From an uncultured Prevotella sp. (lineage in GTDB: Bacteria > Bacteroidota > Bacteroidia > Bacteroidales > Bacteroidaceae): DNA of 64,000 bases. The position numbers and the translations under genes were made by a program. The stretch is taken from NCBI GenBank assembly GCA_934272845.1, contig CAKQSF010000002.1:113846-177845 (forward strand), given 5' to 3'. Of this stretch, positions 25,226 through 34,514 are shown one piece after another; the stretch's first letter is position 1, and each line of letters starts with the position of its first letter. Under the pieces are notes generated by a model. It worked only from the letters and a program-made list of their open reading frames with translations. It ran no database searches and was not told the DNA's origin.

Positions 25226-26578
25226 ATGAAGATCCATACATTCAGAATAGGTGGAATACACCCAGAAGAAAATAAACTAAGCAACGATAGTGCCACTGTA
25301 CAAGCACCTCTGCCCAAACAGGTTATCATACCTATGGGACAGCACATTGGTGCTCCTGCTAAGCCTATTGTTAAAAGAGGCGACAAAGTAAAGGTGGGAA
25401 CAATGATTGCAGAGGCAGGTGGCTTTGTCAGTGCTAACATCTTTTCATCTGTCTCAGGCACAGTTGCAAAAGTTGATAATGCCATTGATGCGTCTGGTTA
25501 CATGCGCCCTGCTGTCATTATTAATGTTGAAGGTGACGAGTGGGAAGAGTCTATTGACCGAAGCGACAAACTGGAACGACTGGAAGATCACCCAGAACTG
25601 ACACCCGAAGAAATAGTAAAACGCGTAAAATACGCAGGTGTTGTAGGTATGGGTGGTGCATGTTTCCCTACACATGTGAAACTATGTCCACCTCCAGGTG
25701 CAAAGGCTGAGTGCGTTATAATAAACGGTGTGGAGTGTGAACCATATATTACGTCTGACTACCGACTGATGATGGAGAAATCAAATGAACTCATCGAAGG
25801 TGTCAAGATACTCATGGCAGCAGCCAAAGTAGAAAAGGCTTACATCGGCATCGAGGACAATAAGCCTGCTGCTATAGAACTACTCTCAAAGAGATTGGAG
25901 AATAACTCTAAGATAGAAGTAGTACCTTTGGCAAAGAAGTATCCACAGGGCGGTGAGAAACAGTTGATAGACGCAGTTATACGACGCCAAGTACCGGCAC
26001 CTCCTGCTATTCCTATCAATGTGGGAGCCATCGTTCAGAACGCAGGAACAGCCGTTGCAGTGTATGAGGCTGTAATGAAACATAAGCCTCTCTTTGAACG
26101 TTATACAACTGTTACAGGTAAGAAACTGGCACACCCAGGTAACTTCCTCGTAAGAATGGGTACAACATTTGGAGAATTAATAGAACTCTGTGGAGGCCTT
26201 CCAGAAGGTGATAACAAGGTGCTTGCTGGTGGTCCGATGATGGGTAAGGCCGTTAATTCGCTGGATGTACCAGTAGGTAAAGGACAAAACTCTATCACAA
26301 TTCTCACTAATGACGATGCTCACCGCAAAGCACCACAGCCATGTATCAGATGTGCAAAGTGCGTTAGCGCATGTCCTATGGGACTTGAGCCATTCCTTCT
26401 TGCAACAGGAAGCGCAATGAAGAAATGGGACATGATGGAGAAAGAGATGATAACATCATGTATAGAGTGTGGCTCATGTCAGTTTACATGTCCTGCTCAC
26501 AGACCAATGCTTGACAATATACGCTATGGTAAGCAAACGGTGATGGGCATAATACGCGGAAGAGCCGCAAAGAAATAG
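25226..26578 (+). CDS. rnfC: RNF complex subunit C, NADH/FMN-binding
   Basis: 450 residues. An N-terminal RnfC barrel-sandwich region (PMGQHIGAPAKPIVKRGDKV) comes first. The nucleotide/FMN fold includes GVVGMGGACFPTHVK (about 140-155). Two [4Fe-4S] motifs, CIRCAKCVSACP and CIECGSCQFTCP (about 375 and 415), end the chain. It passes electrons to NAD+. Gene order and 3-bp spacing place it directly with rnfB. Confidence 0.96.
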   Translation: MKIHTFRIGGIHPEENKLSNDSATVQAPLPKQVIIPMGQHIGAPAKPIVKRGDKVKVGTMIAEAGGFVSANIFSSVSGTVAKVDNAIDASGYMRPAVIINVEGDEWEESIDRSDKLERLEDHPELTPEEIVKRVKYAGVVGMGGACFPTHVKLCPPPGAKAECVIINGVECEPYITSDYRLMMEKSNELIEGVKILMAAAKVEKAYIGIEDNKPAAIELLSKRLENNSKIEVVPLAKKYPQGGEKQLIDAVIRRQVPAPPAIPINVGAIVQNAGTAVAVYEAVMKHKPLFERYTTVTGKKLAHPGNFLVRMGTTFGELIELCGGLPEGDNKVLAGGPMMGKAVNSLDVPVGKGQNSITILTNDDAHRKAPQPCIRCAKCVSACPMGLEPFLLATGSAMKKWDMMEKEMITSCIECGSCQFTCPAHRPMLDNIRYGKQTVMGIIRGRAAKK

Positions 26579-26616
26579 TCAATGCATAACAGTAATAGAA
26601 TCTAACTACGAAAAAA

Positions 26617-27612
26617 ATGTCTAAACTAATAGTATCTCTCTCACCTCACGCTCATGGCAATGACTCTGTGGAGAAGAATATGTATGGCGTAGTTACAGCG
26701 CTTATTCCTGCGCTTCTCGCGTCATTCTACTTCTTCGGGCTTGGCTCAATCATTGTTTGTCTCGTGAGTGTGGCTGCCTGTCTCTTCTTTGAGTGGGCAA
26801 TATGCAAGGTTTTTCTTAATAGAGAACCTTCACTCCTTGATGGTTCTGCTCTTGTAACAGGACTGCTTCTTGGCATGAATCTGCCTTCAAACTTCCCACT
26901 GTGGATGATTATTGTAGGTGCATTGATTGCCATTGGCGTTGGTAAAATGACCTTCGGTGGACTGGGACAAAATCCTTTTAATCCTGCTCTTGTAGGTCGT
27001 TGCTTCCTTCTTGTCAGTTTCCCTACAGCCATGACTTCATGGCCTAAGTTGTCACAGTGGACCGCTTACACCGATGCAGAGACGGGTGCAACACCTCTTG
27101 CACTGATGAAACAGGCAATAAAAGGAAATGCTGATGCACTTAAAGAACTTCCTTCAGCATGGGATATGTTCTTGGGTAACGTAACAACAGGTGCTGGTAC
27201 AATAGGTGAGATATGTGCTTTTGCACTTCTCCTTGGACTTGCATATATGTTATGGAAGAAGATAATCACATGGCATATACCTGTCAGCATAATCGGAACA
27301 GTATTTGTTATTGCAGGACTTTTATGGTTAGCAGACAGTAATACCTATGCAGATCCATTCCAAGTTATATTCTCTGGTGGTCTAATGCTTGGTGCTATAT
27401 TCATGGCAACAGACTATGTAACGTCACCAATGACCCACAAAGGACAGATAATCTACGGTATAAGCATAGGTGTTCTTACCATCATCATCCGTAACTGGGG
27501 TGCTTATCCAGAGGGAATGTCATTCGCAATACTTATAATGAATGCCTTTACACCTCTTATTAACATGTATGTAAAGCCAAAGCGCTTCGGTGAAGTGCCA
27601 GCAAAGAAATAA
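26617..27612 (+). CDS. rnfD: RNF complex subunit D, flavin-bearing membrane subunit
   Basis: A 331-residue polytopic protein of the NqrB/RnfD family with about 9-10 helices. The FMN-attachment motif TGATPL follows WTAYTDAE (about residues 148-161); its Thr should carry covalent FMN, attached by an ApbE enzyme such as the one at 59.9-60.9 kb. The N-terminal SPHAHGNDSVEKNM is typical of RnfD. Confidence 0.95.
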   Translation: MSKLIVSLSPHAHGNDSVEKNMYGVVTALIPALLASFYFFGLGSIIVCLVSVAACLFFEWAICKVFLNREPSLLDGSALVTGLLLGMNLPSNFPLWMIIVGALIAIGVGKMTFGGLGQNPFNPALVGRCFLLVSFPTAMTSWPKLSQWTAYTDAETGATPLALMKQAIKGNADALKELPSAWDMFLGNVTTGAGTIGEICAFALLLGLAYMLWKKIITWHIPVSIIGTVFVIAGLLWLADSNTYADPFQVIFSGGLMLGAIFMATDYVTSPMTHKGQIIYGISIGVLTIIIRNWGAYPEGMSFAILIMNAFTPLINMYVKPKRFGEVPAKK

Positions 27613-27627
27613 GAAGGAGGTCACGAA

Positions 27628-28242
27628 ATGGGAAAACTTAAATCAAATCTTCAGAACATGGTGCTTGTCCTCACAGGTTCGGCACTCGTCTGCGGTGGTC
27701 TTCTGGCATATGTAAACAACCTTACTAAGCCTACAATAGAGGCACAGGCAGACAAAGCCCTTAACGAAGGTATAGCAGCAGTATTGGGAGGTAATGCAGG
27801 TGAAAGGCTCGCAGAGCCTGATACAGTAAAAAGAGAAGTCGCTGGCAAAGAACAAACGTTTATCGTTTATAAAATGCAGAACGGTACAGCCGTACAGTCA
27901 ACAGACCCTAATGGCTTTGGTGGCAACCTTAAAGTTCTTGTTGGTTTTAATGCTAACGGAGACATATTGGGTTACACTGTGCTTGAGCATGCAGAGACTC
28001 CAGGACTCGGCGCAAAGGCTGGTGAGTGGTTCCAGGAGGGAAATCCTGGTTGCATTGTGGGTAAGAACCCAGGAAAAAGCAACTTTACTGTAAGTAAAGA
28101 TGGTGGCGATATAGATGCTATCACAGCGTCAACCATAACATCACGCGCTTTCCTGCGTGCTGTACAACAGGCATACAACACCTTTAATGGTGCTACAGAC
28201 GGCAACACCGCAGCAACCAAACAAGCGGAAACGGCCAATTAA
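27628..28242 (+). CDS. rnfG: RNF complex subunit G, FMN-binding
   Basis: A 204-residue protein with one N-terminal membrane helix and an extracytoplasmic FMN-binding domain. The blocks are HAETPGLGAKAGEW and the flavinylation site DAITASTITSRA (about 167-178). The motif has Ala-Ser where many homologues have Gly-Ala before the acceptor Thr. A GGAGG ribosome site lies before the start, unusual for Bacteroidetes. It is followed by a 44-bp tandem repeat before rnfE. Confidence 0.94.
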   Translation: MGKLKSNLQNMVLVLTGSALVCGGLLAYVNNLTKPTIEAQADKALNEGIAAVLGGNAGERLAEPDTVKREVAGKEQTFIVYKMQNGTAVQSTDPNGFGGNLKVLVGFNANGDILGYTVLEHAETPGLGAKAGEWFQEGNPGCIVGKNPGKSNFTVSKDGGDIDAITASTITSRAFLRAVQQAYNTFNGATDGNTAATKQAETAN

Positions 28243-28280
28243 TTAATTCACATAACAAGAAAACGTGATAGTCGCTAATA

Positions 28281-28436
28281 GTAAAGTAAATGCGAAGAAC
28301 ATGGTAACCAACATGCAAAGCGTGGTAAAGTAAATGCGAAGAACATGGTAACCAACATGCAAAGCGTGGTAAAATAAATGCAAAAGCATGATAACCAAAA
28401 AGCAAAAGCATGGTGGAATAAATGTTAGAACATTGC
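28281..28436. repeat. 44-bp tandem repeat inside the rnf operon
   Basis: Units begin at 28281, 28325, 28369 and 28413 (the last is partial). Units 1 and 2 are identical (GTAAAGTAAATGCGAAGAAC, then ATGGTAACCAACATGCAAAG and CGTG); units 3 and 4 are degenerate. The array fills the 237-bp gap between rnfG and rnfE, the only long gap between the rnf genes. Confidence 0.9.
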
Positions 28437-28479
28437 AATACAGATCTTATACGACTATTCACAAGAAGAAATAAATATT

Positions 28480-29064
28480 ATGTCAAAACTCGGATTAATA
28501 CTTAACGGCATCATAAAGGAGAATCCTACCTTTGCGCTCATGTTGGGAATGTGTCCTACACTCGCCACAACTACCAGTGCAACAAACGGTATGATGATGG
28601 GATTAGCCACCATGACGGTACTGATTCTGTCTAACTTCATAATTTCCTGCATAAAGAATATAACACCTGACATGGTGCATATTCCTGTTTACATCGTTGT
28701 GATAGCCACATTGGTAACCATAGTACAGTTTGTTCTTGCAGCCTATGCGCCAGAAGTAAACAAGTCATTAGGTCTGTTCATACCACTTATTGTGGTAAAC
28801 TGTATCATACTTGGTCGTGCGGAATCATTCGCAGGCAAGAACAATCCACTCGATTCCGCCCTTGACGGCATCGGTATCGGTCTTGGTTTCACCATAGGCT
28901 TGACAACTTTAGGCATTGCACGTGAGTTGCTAGGTAACGGAACAATATTTGGTTTCGAAATTCTTCCAGGTGACTTCAGCATGCTTATCTTCATACTCCC
29001 TCCAGGGGCATTCCTCACTTTGGGCTATATTATAGCAATAATTAACCGTTTCAAGAAGGCATAA
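28480..29064 (+). CDS. rnfE: RNF complex subunit E, integral membrane
   Basis: A 194-residue NqrD/RnfE family protein with six hydrophobic helices. Characteristic stretches are NPTFALMLGMCPTLATT, whose Cys is a ligand of the membrane [2Fe-2S] cluster in this family, and VNCIILGRAESFA. It follows the tandem repeat and ends 2 bp before rnfA. Confidence 0.95.
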   Translation: MSKLGLILNGIIKENPTFALMLGMCPTLATTTSATNGMMMGLATMTVLILSNFIISCIKNITPDMVHIPVYIVVIATLVTIVQFVLAAYAPEVNKSLGLFIPLIVVNCIILGRAESFAGKNNPLDSALDGIGIGLGFTIGLTTLGIARELLGNGTIFGFEILPGDFSMLIFILPPGAFLTLGYIIAIINRFKKA

Positions 29065-29066
29065 TC

Positions 29067-29669
29067 ATGGAATATATACTTATCTTCATAGCAGCGATAT
29101 TTGTTAACAATATCGTCCTTTCACAGTTCCTTGGCATTTGTCCGTTCCTTGGTGTCAGCCAGAAGGTCAATACCTCTTTAGGAATGTCGGCAGCGGTAGC
29201 CTTTGTAATGCTGCTTGCAACGCTCGTAACGTGGCTTGTACAGATGTTTGTGCTCAATCCTTTAGGGCTTGGCTATCTACAGACACTGTCATTCATTCTA
29301 GTTATAGCCGCTCTTGTGCAGATGGTAGAGATTATTCTTAAGAAAGTTTCTCCACCACTTTATCAAGCATTGGGAGTGTTCCTTCCGCTCATCACCACAA
29401 ACTGTGCCGTCCTTGGTGTAGCGATATCCGTTATCCAGAAGGATTACAGTCTGCTGATGTCGCTCGACTACGCCATAGCCTCTGCAATAGGTTTCGGTCT
29501 TGCCCTTGTACTCTTTGCGGGATTGCGTGAGCAGTTGGAGTTCTCTGCAATACCAAAGGGAATGAAAGGAATCTCAATTACGCTGATAACAGCCTCACTT
29601 CTCTCCCTTGCCTTTATGGGCTTCTCAGGAGTAGACGGTGGACTGAAGCAATTATTCGGCATAGAATAA
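29067..29669 (+). CDS. rnfA: RNF complex subunit A, integral membrane
   Basis: A 200-residue NqrE/RnfA family protein, the inverted-topology partner of RnfE. It has FVNNIVLSQFLGICPFLGVS near the N-terminus and TTNCAVLGVA near residue 110, supplying the other Cys ligands of the [2Fe-2S] site. It is the last gene of the RNF operon. Confidence 0.95.
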   Translation: MEYILIFIAAIFVNNIVLSQFLGICPFLGVSQKVNTSLGMSAAVAFVMLLATLVTWLVQMFVLNPLGLGYLQTLSFILVIAALVQMVEIILKKVSPPLYQALGVFLPLITTNCAVLGVAISVIQKDYSLLMSLDYAIASAIGFGLALVLFAGLREQLEFSAIPKGMKGISITLITASLLSLAFMGFSGVDGGLKQLFGIE

Positions 29670-29757
29670 TCACATGGTGTCATCCTATACCAATTCTGTC
29701 AGAACAAAATACTTTCAGATGTAGGTGGCACAATAATTGTAATGAATATAACTCACG

Positions 29758-29810
29758 CTCTGACTGGCAGTCTTGCATTATGCAATGACAAAGCCGTCAG
29801 AGTGACGAAT
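29758..29810. other. stem-loop region after rnfA
   Basis: CTCTGAC...GTCAGAG arms enclose GGC/GCC and a TTGCAT/ATGCAA stem, about 90 bp past rnfA. No U-tract follows. It may be the 3' end of the rnf mRNA. The rest of the 29670-30000 gap shows only the promoter of the next gene; a 70-codon frame here looks spurious. Confidence 0.45.
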
Positions 29811-29942
29811 AGAGTAAGAGATACCTGCGACTCTTGCATTTGGAGCGCAGGATTATTTGTGTTTGTGTTGTTGTCTCCTCTCGACGTGATGTCGGGGGGA
29901 GATTTTTTTTGTCATGCAAAGTTAAGTTTACATAAAACATAT

Positions 29943-29973
29943 TTTGCTGTTTAAGAGATATTTATTACTTTTG
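29943..29973 (+). promoter_or_regulatory. promoter of the BASS-family transporter gene
   Basis: TTTG (29943-29946), a 19-bp spacer and TACTTTTG (29966-29973), 27 bp before the start codon. Confidence 0.75.
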
Positions 29974-30000
29974 CACCACGAAACACAAAGCAAATAGAAA

Positions 30001-30960
30001 ATGAAGATAATGCCTTTCATAAAAAAATGGTCCCTGTTGTGTGCAATAATTTTTGGTACAGTGATGTACCTACTTTTTTCAAAGATACCACCACTTGAGC
30101 CGATAGGCGATGTAGCGGGACCATTTGCGGTAAAAATAATGCCAGTATTATTGTTTACGCTACTCTATGTCACATTCTGCAAGATTGACATTAAAGAGAT
30201 GAAGCCGCAGTTATGGCACTTTATCCTACAGTTCATACGCACCACGCTATCTGCGATTGCTGTATTGGCCATATGCCTAACAGATGATGCTACAACGAAA
30301 CTTATACTCGAAGGAATTTTTATTTGCGTAATATGCCCTACAGCATCAGCCGCTGCTGTAGTAACAGAGAAGTTGGGAGGCAGTATAGGCTCGTTGACAA
30401 CGTACACAATTATAGCCAATATCTTCACAATGGTTATTATTCCGCTGTTTTTCCCTATGGTAGAGAAAGGAGCAGATATATCCTTTGGCTTCATGGCGTT
30501 GATGGTGTTCCGCAACGTTACCACCGTGCTCGTTGTACCATTGTTGCTCGCCCTGCTTAGTCGTAAGTACATCCCTTGGTTCGCAAATAAAGTAAAGAGT
30601 GTAAAGAACCTTGGTTTCTACATTTGGTGTATTAACCTCTCCATCGTCACTGGCGAGACCGTAAGGAACATAGTGCATGCAGAGGTAACTGGCGGAACCT
30701 TGCTCTTGCTCCTTATTATTCCCCTCTTTATCACCATTATGCAATTCGCCATAGGCAAAGCCGTAGGTCATCCCTTTGGTGCAAGCATCAGTGCAGGTCA
30801 GGCGTTAGGTCAGAAAAACACGGTTGTAGGAATATGGCTCACCCTTACATTTCTTAATCCACTCGCCGCTGTAGCCCCAGGTGCCTACGTGTTATGGCAA
30901 AATCTTGTCAACGCATGGCAACTATGGTACAAAGAAAAATACGGAGTGTTAAAATACTGA
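30001..30960 (+). CDS. BASS (bile acid:sodium symporter)-like transporter
   Basis: A 319-residue membrane protein with about 9-10 helices. The helix-break segments VICPTASAAAVVTEKLGGS (about 110-128) and ISAGQALGQKNTVVGIW (about 265-281) correspond to the crossing helices of the BASS/ACR3 fold, GQKNT being a recognisable family motif. Known BASS substrates are organic anions such as bile acids, pyruvate and pantoate. The substrate here is unknown; neighbours give no clue. It is transcribed alone. Confidence 0.75.
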   Translation: MKIMPFIKKWSLLCAIIFGTVMYLLFSKIPPLEPIGDVAGPFAVKIMPVLLFTLLYVTFCKIDIKEMKPQLWHFILQFIRTTLSAIAVLAICLTDDATTKLILEGIFICVICPTASAAAVVTEKLGGSIGSLTTYTIIANIFTMVIIPLFFPMVEKGADISFGFMALMVFRNVTTVLVVPLLLALLSRKYIPWFANKVKSVKNLGFYIWCINLSIVTGETVRNIVHAEVTGGTLLLLLIIPLFITIMQFAIGKAVGHPFGASISAGQALGQKNTVVGIWLTLTFLNPLAAVAPGAYVLWQNLVNAWQLWYKEKYGVLKY

Positions 30961-31008
30961 TGTAACGTCATCTTAGCCAGTTGTACTAACTTACAATTTG
31001 AAAGCATC

Positions 31009-31088
31009 CAAATCGCACTGTAAACACTATGTGATTACAGTGCGATTTGGGCTTAATTACACGGTAAACACTATCAAATCGCAGTGCA
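31009..31088. repeat. TAATTAC/GGGC palindromic repeat block (copy 3)
   Basis: Contains AAATCGCACTGT / ACAGTGCGATTT (12-bp stem), then TTGGGCTTAATTACAC and a third AAATCGCAGTGC. It is in the 416-bp gap before the EF-G2 gene. The remainder of that gap (31089-31376) shows no gene. A TTTG...TAATTTTA promoter-like pair near 31255-31285 is possible. Confidence 0.65.
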
Positions 31089-31376
31089 AAAGAAAGCAAG
31101 AAAAAATTAAAAGAAAAAAGCGTGTTTTCCTTACATATTGTAAGTAAAGATATGTATAGCAACGCAACGGTAGGACAAAAGAAACAGTTAGTCCCTTCAT
31201 CGTTAACAAACCTTTCATTTAGCCAATGCGAGTTAAAAAGGAAAGAAAGTTTTGGTGTTTACAAAGAGATTTTATAATTTTACGCCTGCGTTACGAAATC
31301 AGTCACTGACGACGAAACGCTCAAAACCTAAACAAAACTCAACCGAATATTAACACCTTAAAATCTTTTTATTTCT

Positions 31377-33524
31377 ATGAAGGTATATCAGACTAATGAA
31401 ATAAAGAACATAGCGTTGCTGGGCAACGATGGTTCGGGTAAGACAACATTGACAGAGTCACTTCTTTATGAGGCTGGCATCATAAAGAGACGCGGACGCA
31501 TAACACAGAAGAACACCGTCAGCGACTATTTCCCTGTAGAACAAGAATATGGTTACTCCGTTTTCTCTACTGTTTACCATGTAGAGTGGAACGGAAAGAA
31601 ACTTAATATCATAGATTGTCCAGGTTCTGATGATTTCGTAGGTGCCGCATTAACAGCACTGGAGGTAACGGATACAGCCGTCTTGTTGATTAATGGACAA
31701 TATGGTCCAGAGGTAGGAACACAGAATCACTTCCGTTATACAGAGAAACTAAAGAAACCTGTCATCTTCCTCGTAAACCAGTTAGACGCAGAGAAATGCG
31801 ACTATGCTAACACATTAGACCGCCTTCAGGAAATATATGGTCAGAAAGTGGTGCCTATTCAGTACCCACTTAATGAGGGACCAGGTTTTAACTCACTCAT
31901 AGACGTGCTGCTCATGAAGAAATATTCATGGGGTCCCGATGGCGGAGAACCAACCATTGAGGATATACCAGCAGAGGAAAAAGAAAAGGCTCTTGAACTG
32001 CATAAGGCTCTTGTTGAGGCAGCCGCAGAGAATGATGAGACCCTTATGGAGAAGTTCTTTGAGACAGAAGCATTGTCAGAGGATGAACTTCGTGAGGGTA
32101 TACGCAAGGGATTGGTAACAAGAAGCATCTTCCCCGTATTCTGTGTATGTGCAGGTAAGGACATGGGTGTACGCCGATTGATGGAGTTCCTTGGCAACGT
32201 AGTTCCTTTCGTAGACGAGATGCCAAAGATACACAATACTCGTGGTGAAGAGATAGTAGCCGATTCTAACGGTAAGGAATCAGTTTATTTCTTCAAGACA
32301 GGAGTAGAGCCACACATTGGTGAGGTGCAATACTTTAAGGTTATGAGCGGAAGCATCAAGCCGGGTGACGACCTTACCAACGCTGATCGTGGCTCAAAGG
32401 AGCGCATAGGACAGATATTCGTTGCTGCAGGAGCCAATCGTGTCGCTGTAGATCAACTCAACGCAGGCGACATTGGCTGTACAGTGAAGTTGAAAGACGT
32501 AAAGACAGGCAACACGCTTAACGGCAAAGACTGTGACAATCGTTTTGATTTTATAAAATATCCTAATCCTAAATATTCACGCGCGATAAAGGCAGCGAAG
32601 GAGAGTGATACCGAGAAGATGATGACCGCTCTTACTCGCATGCGTCAGGAAGACCCAACATGGGTTGTAGAGCAGAGTAAGGAGTTGCGCCAAACAATAG
32701 TAAGAGGCCAGGGAGAATTCCATCTTCGTACCCTAAAGTGGCGTTTAGAGAATATAGATAAAATACAGGTAGAGTTCTCTGAGCCGCGCATCCCTTACCG
32801 TGAGACAATTACTAAGAGTGCTAATGCTGAGTATCGTCATAAGAAGCAGTCAGGTGGTGCAGGTCAGTTTGGTGAAGTTCACCTAATCGTGGAGCCGTAT
32901 GCAGATGGTATGCCTGATCCAACGACATATAAAGTTGACGGTCAGGAATACAAACTCAATGTTAAGAGTCGCGAGGAAGTAGACTTAGAGTGGGGTGGAA
33001 AACTCGTATTCATAAATACCGTTGTAGGTGGTGCCATTGACATGCGCTTTATGCCTGCCATTCTTAAAGGCGTGATGGAGAAGATGGAACGTGGTCCTTT
33101 GACTGGTTCTTACGCTCGAGACGTTCGCGTTATAGTTTATGATGGTAAGATGCACCCTGTTGACAGCAATGAGTTGTCATTCATGCTTGCTGCACGTAAT
33201 GCCTTCAGTGAAGCATTCCGCAATGCTGGTCCAAAGATTCTTGAGCCGATATACGACCTCGAAGTGTATGTTCCAGCCGACTTGACAGGTGATGTTATGA
33301 GCGACCTTCAGGGACGTCGCGCTCTCATTATGGGCATGGACATGGAGAATGGCTACCAGAAGTTGCAGGCGAAGATACCTCTCAAAGAACTCTCGAACTA
33401 CTCAATAGCCCTAAGTTCGCTGACAGGTGGCAGGGCATCGTTCACAACCAAGTTTGCTTCTTACGAATTGATGCCTAATGAACTACAGCAGGCTCTCATA
33501 CAAGAGCACAGCAATGACGAGTAA
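31377..33524 (+). CDS. EF-G paralogue (EF-G2), probably non-hydrolysing translocase
   Basis: A 715-residue protein with the full EF-G domain order (G, II, III, IV, V). P-loop GNDGSGKT (16-23); G4 is NQLD (134-137) instead of NKxD; domain IV contains the SGGAGQFGEVHL segment. The switch-II DTPGH is replaced by DCPGS, so the catalytic His is Ser84. Published work on Bacteroides describes an EF-G2 paralogue lacking GTPase activity that supports slow translation under carbon starvation and gut colonisation; this gene matches that description. It is monocistronic, with a long leader (about 100 nt) and a strong terminator. Confidence 0.88.
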   Translation: MKVYQTNEIKNIALLGNDGSGKTTLTESLLYEAGIIKRRGRITQKNTVSDYFPVEQEYGYSVFSTVYHVEWNGKKLNIIDCPGSDDFVGAALTALEVTDTAVLLINGQYGPEVGTQNHFRYTEKLKKPVIFLVNQLDAEKCDYANTLDRLQEIYGQKVVPIQYPLNEGPGFNSLIDVLLMKKYSWGPDGGEPTIEDIPAEEKEKALELHKALVEAAAENDETLMEKFFETEALSEDELREGIRKGLVTRSIFPVFCVCAGKDMGVRRLMEFLGNVVPFVDEMPKIHNTRGEEIVADSNGKESVYFFKTGVEPHIGEVQYFKVMSGSIKPGDDLTNADRGSKERIGQIFVAAGANRVAVDQLNAGDIGCTVKLKDVKTGNTLNGKDCDNRFDFIKYPNPKYSRAIKAAKESDTEKMMTALTRMRQEDPTWVVEQSKELRQTIVRGQGEFHLRTLKWRLENIDKIQVEFSEPRIPYRETITKSANAEYRHKKQSGGAGQFGEVHLIVEPYADGMPDPTTYKVDGQEYKLNVKSREEVDLEWGGKLVFINTVVGGAIDMRFMPAILKGVMEKMERGPLTGSYARDVRVIVYDGKMHPVDSNELSFMLAARNAFSEAFRNAGPKILEPIYDLEVYVPADLTGDVMSDLQGRRALIMGMDMENGYQKLQAKIPLKELSNYSIALSSLTGGRASFTTKFASYELMPNELQQALIQEHSNDE

Positions 33525-33543
33525 AAAAGTAGATAATAAAGAA

Positions 33544-33579
33544 GTGAGGCAGAATAACACGAATGTTATTCTGCCTCAC
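33544..33579 (+). terminator. intrinsic terminator after EF-G2 gene
   Basis: A 16-bp perfect stem GTGAGGCAGAATAACA / TGTTATTCTGCCTCAC with a 4-nt loop, followed by GCTTTTTGTT on the plus strand. Confidence 0.92.
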
Positions 33580-33633
33580 GCTTTTTGTTAACAATGTCCC
33601 TTTTAAATTTGTTATTATTATTGTTATGCTCCT

Positions 33634-34344
33634 TTATTCTATCGTGTGCTTGCTGATATACTCAGCAATAGCGTCCTTACTACTATCAGCAATTGGTATT
33701 GCAACATCTCCTATGATGACACGTTGACGGTCAATAGCCTGAATCATCTTCGTATTAACGATGTAAGAGCGGTGCACACGCAGAAACTGCGGTTGTGGCA
33801 GGTAGTTCTCTAAGGCCTTCATGTTCATCAATGTGCTAACGTTACGTGCGGGATTAGCAAGCCATATCTTCACGTAATCCTTAACACCCTCAATGTAAAT
33901 AATATCGTCAATGTCTATTCTTACCTGTTTATATTCACTCTTTACGAAGAAAAAACGGTCTTTTGTGGCATTATTGTCCTGAGTGTTTCTTGTCTCGTAC
34001 TTCTGAAGAGCCTTGTTAGCAGCCTGGAGAAACGAGTCGTAAGAGATAGGTTTCAGCAGATAATCCACAGTGTTAACCTTATAACTATCTACAGCATATC
34101 GATTAAAAGCCGTTGTGAAGACAATCATAGTCTTCGGAGACAGTATTGTAGCGAACTCCAAACCTGAGAGTTCCGGCATCTGAATATCGAGAAACAGCAG
34201 GTCAACAGGGTTTTTCCTTATCACTTTCATGGCGTCAATGGCACTATTGTAGGTGCCTACAAGTTCCAGGAACGGTATTTTCTTAGCGTACGAAGCAAGC
34301 AACTCTGCTGCTAAAGGTTCGTCATCAATTATTGCGCAAGTCAT
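33634..34344 (-). CDS. LytTR-family response regulator
   Basis: A 236-residue regulator. The receiver has Asp7/Asp8, phospho-acceptor Asp53 (FLDIQMPELSG) and LLKPISYDSF. The C-terminal LytTR DNA-binding domain has IIYIEGVKDYVKI and FLRVHRSYIVN. It is the last gene of the TolC-MacAB-LytS run and is separated from the kinase gene by 170 bp that include a GC-rich palindrome. It probably regulates the efflux operon (inference). Confidence 0.92.
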   Translation of the reverse strand: MTCAIIDDEPLAAELLASYAKKIPFLELVGTYNSAIDAMKVIRKNPVDLLFLDIQMPELSGLEFATILSPKTMIVFTTAFNRYAVDSYKVNTVDYLLKPISYDSFLQAANKALQKYETRNTQDNNATKDRFFFVKSEYKQVRIDIDDIIYIEGVKDYVKIWLANPARNVSTLMNMKALENYLPQPQFLRVHRSYIVNTKMIQAIDRQRVIIGDVAIPIADSSKDAIAEYISKHTIE

Positions 34345-34350
34345 AATAAG

Positions 34351-34390
34351 AGCCCCATCCCTTGGCCCCTCCCCGATGAGGGGGAAGATG
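34351..34390. repeat. CCCCATCCC / CCCCTCCCC palindromic repeat, single copy
   Basis: AGCCCCATCCCTTGGCCCCT, then CCCCGATGAGGGGGAAGATG. The same pattern forms the arms of the inverted element at 36898-37062, and a shorter version lies within thiN (3919-3947). Confidence 0.75.
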
Positions 34391-34514
34391 CTAAATAAGG
34401 GTTGCGTTGGGGAGTATTTAAATGGGTTAGTAATTATTTTTTTATAAGCATTTGTTCGTTGTTATTCCGAATGTTTGCTTAGTGATAGTAAATATAAATC
34501 TCTCTCTGTTTCAA

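Noticed and set aside
28193..28462. Minus-strand 89-codon frame inside the rnf operon
   Set aside because: It reads the complement of the 44-bp tandem repeat and overlaps the end of rnfG; antisense by-product.
29742..29954. 70-codon plus-strand frame after rnfA
   Set aside because: It spans a stem-loop and the next gene's promoter region; composition is not protein-like.
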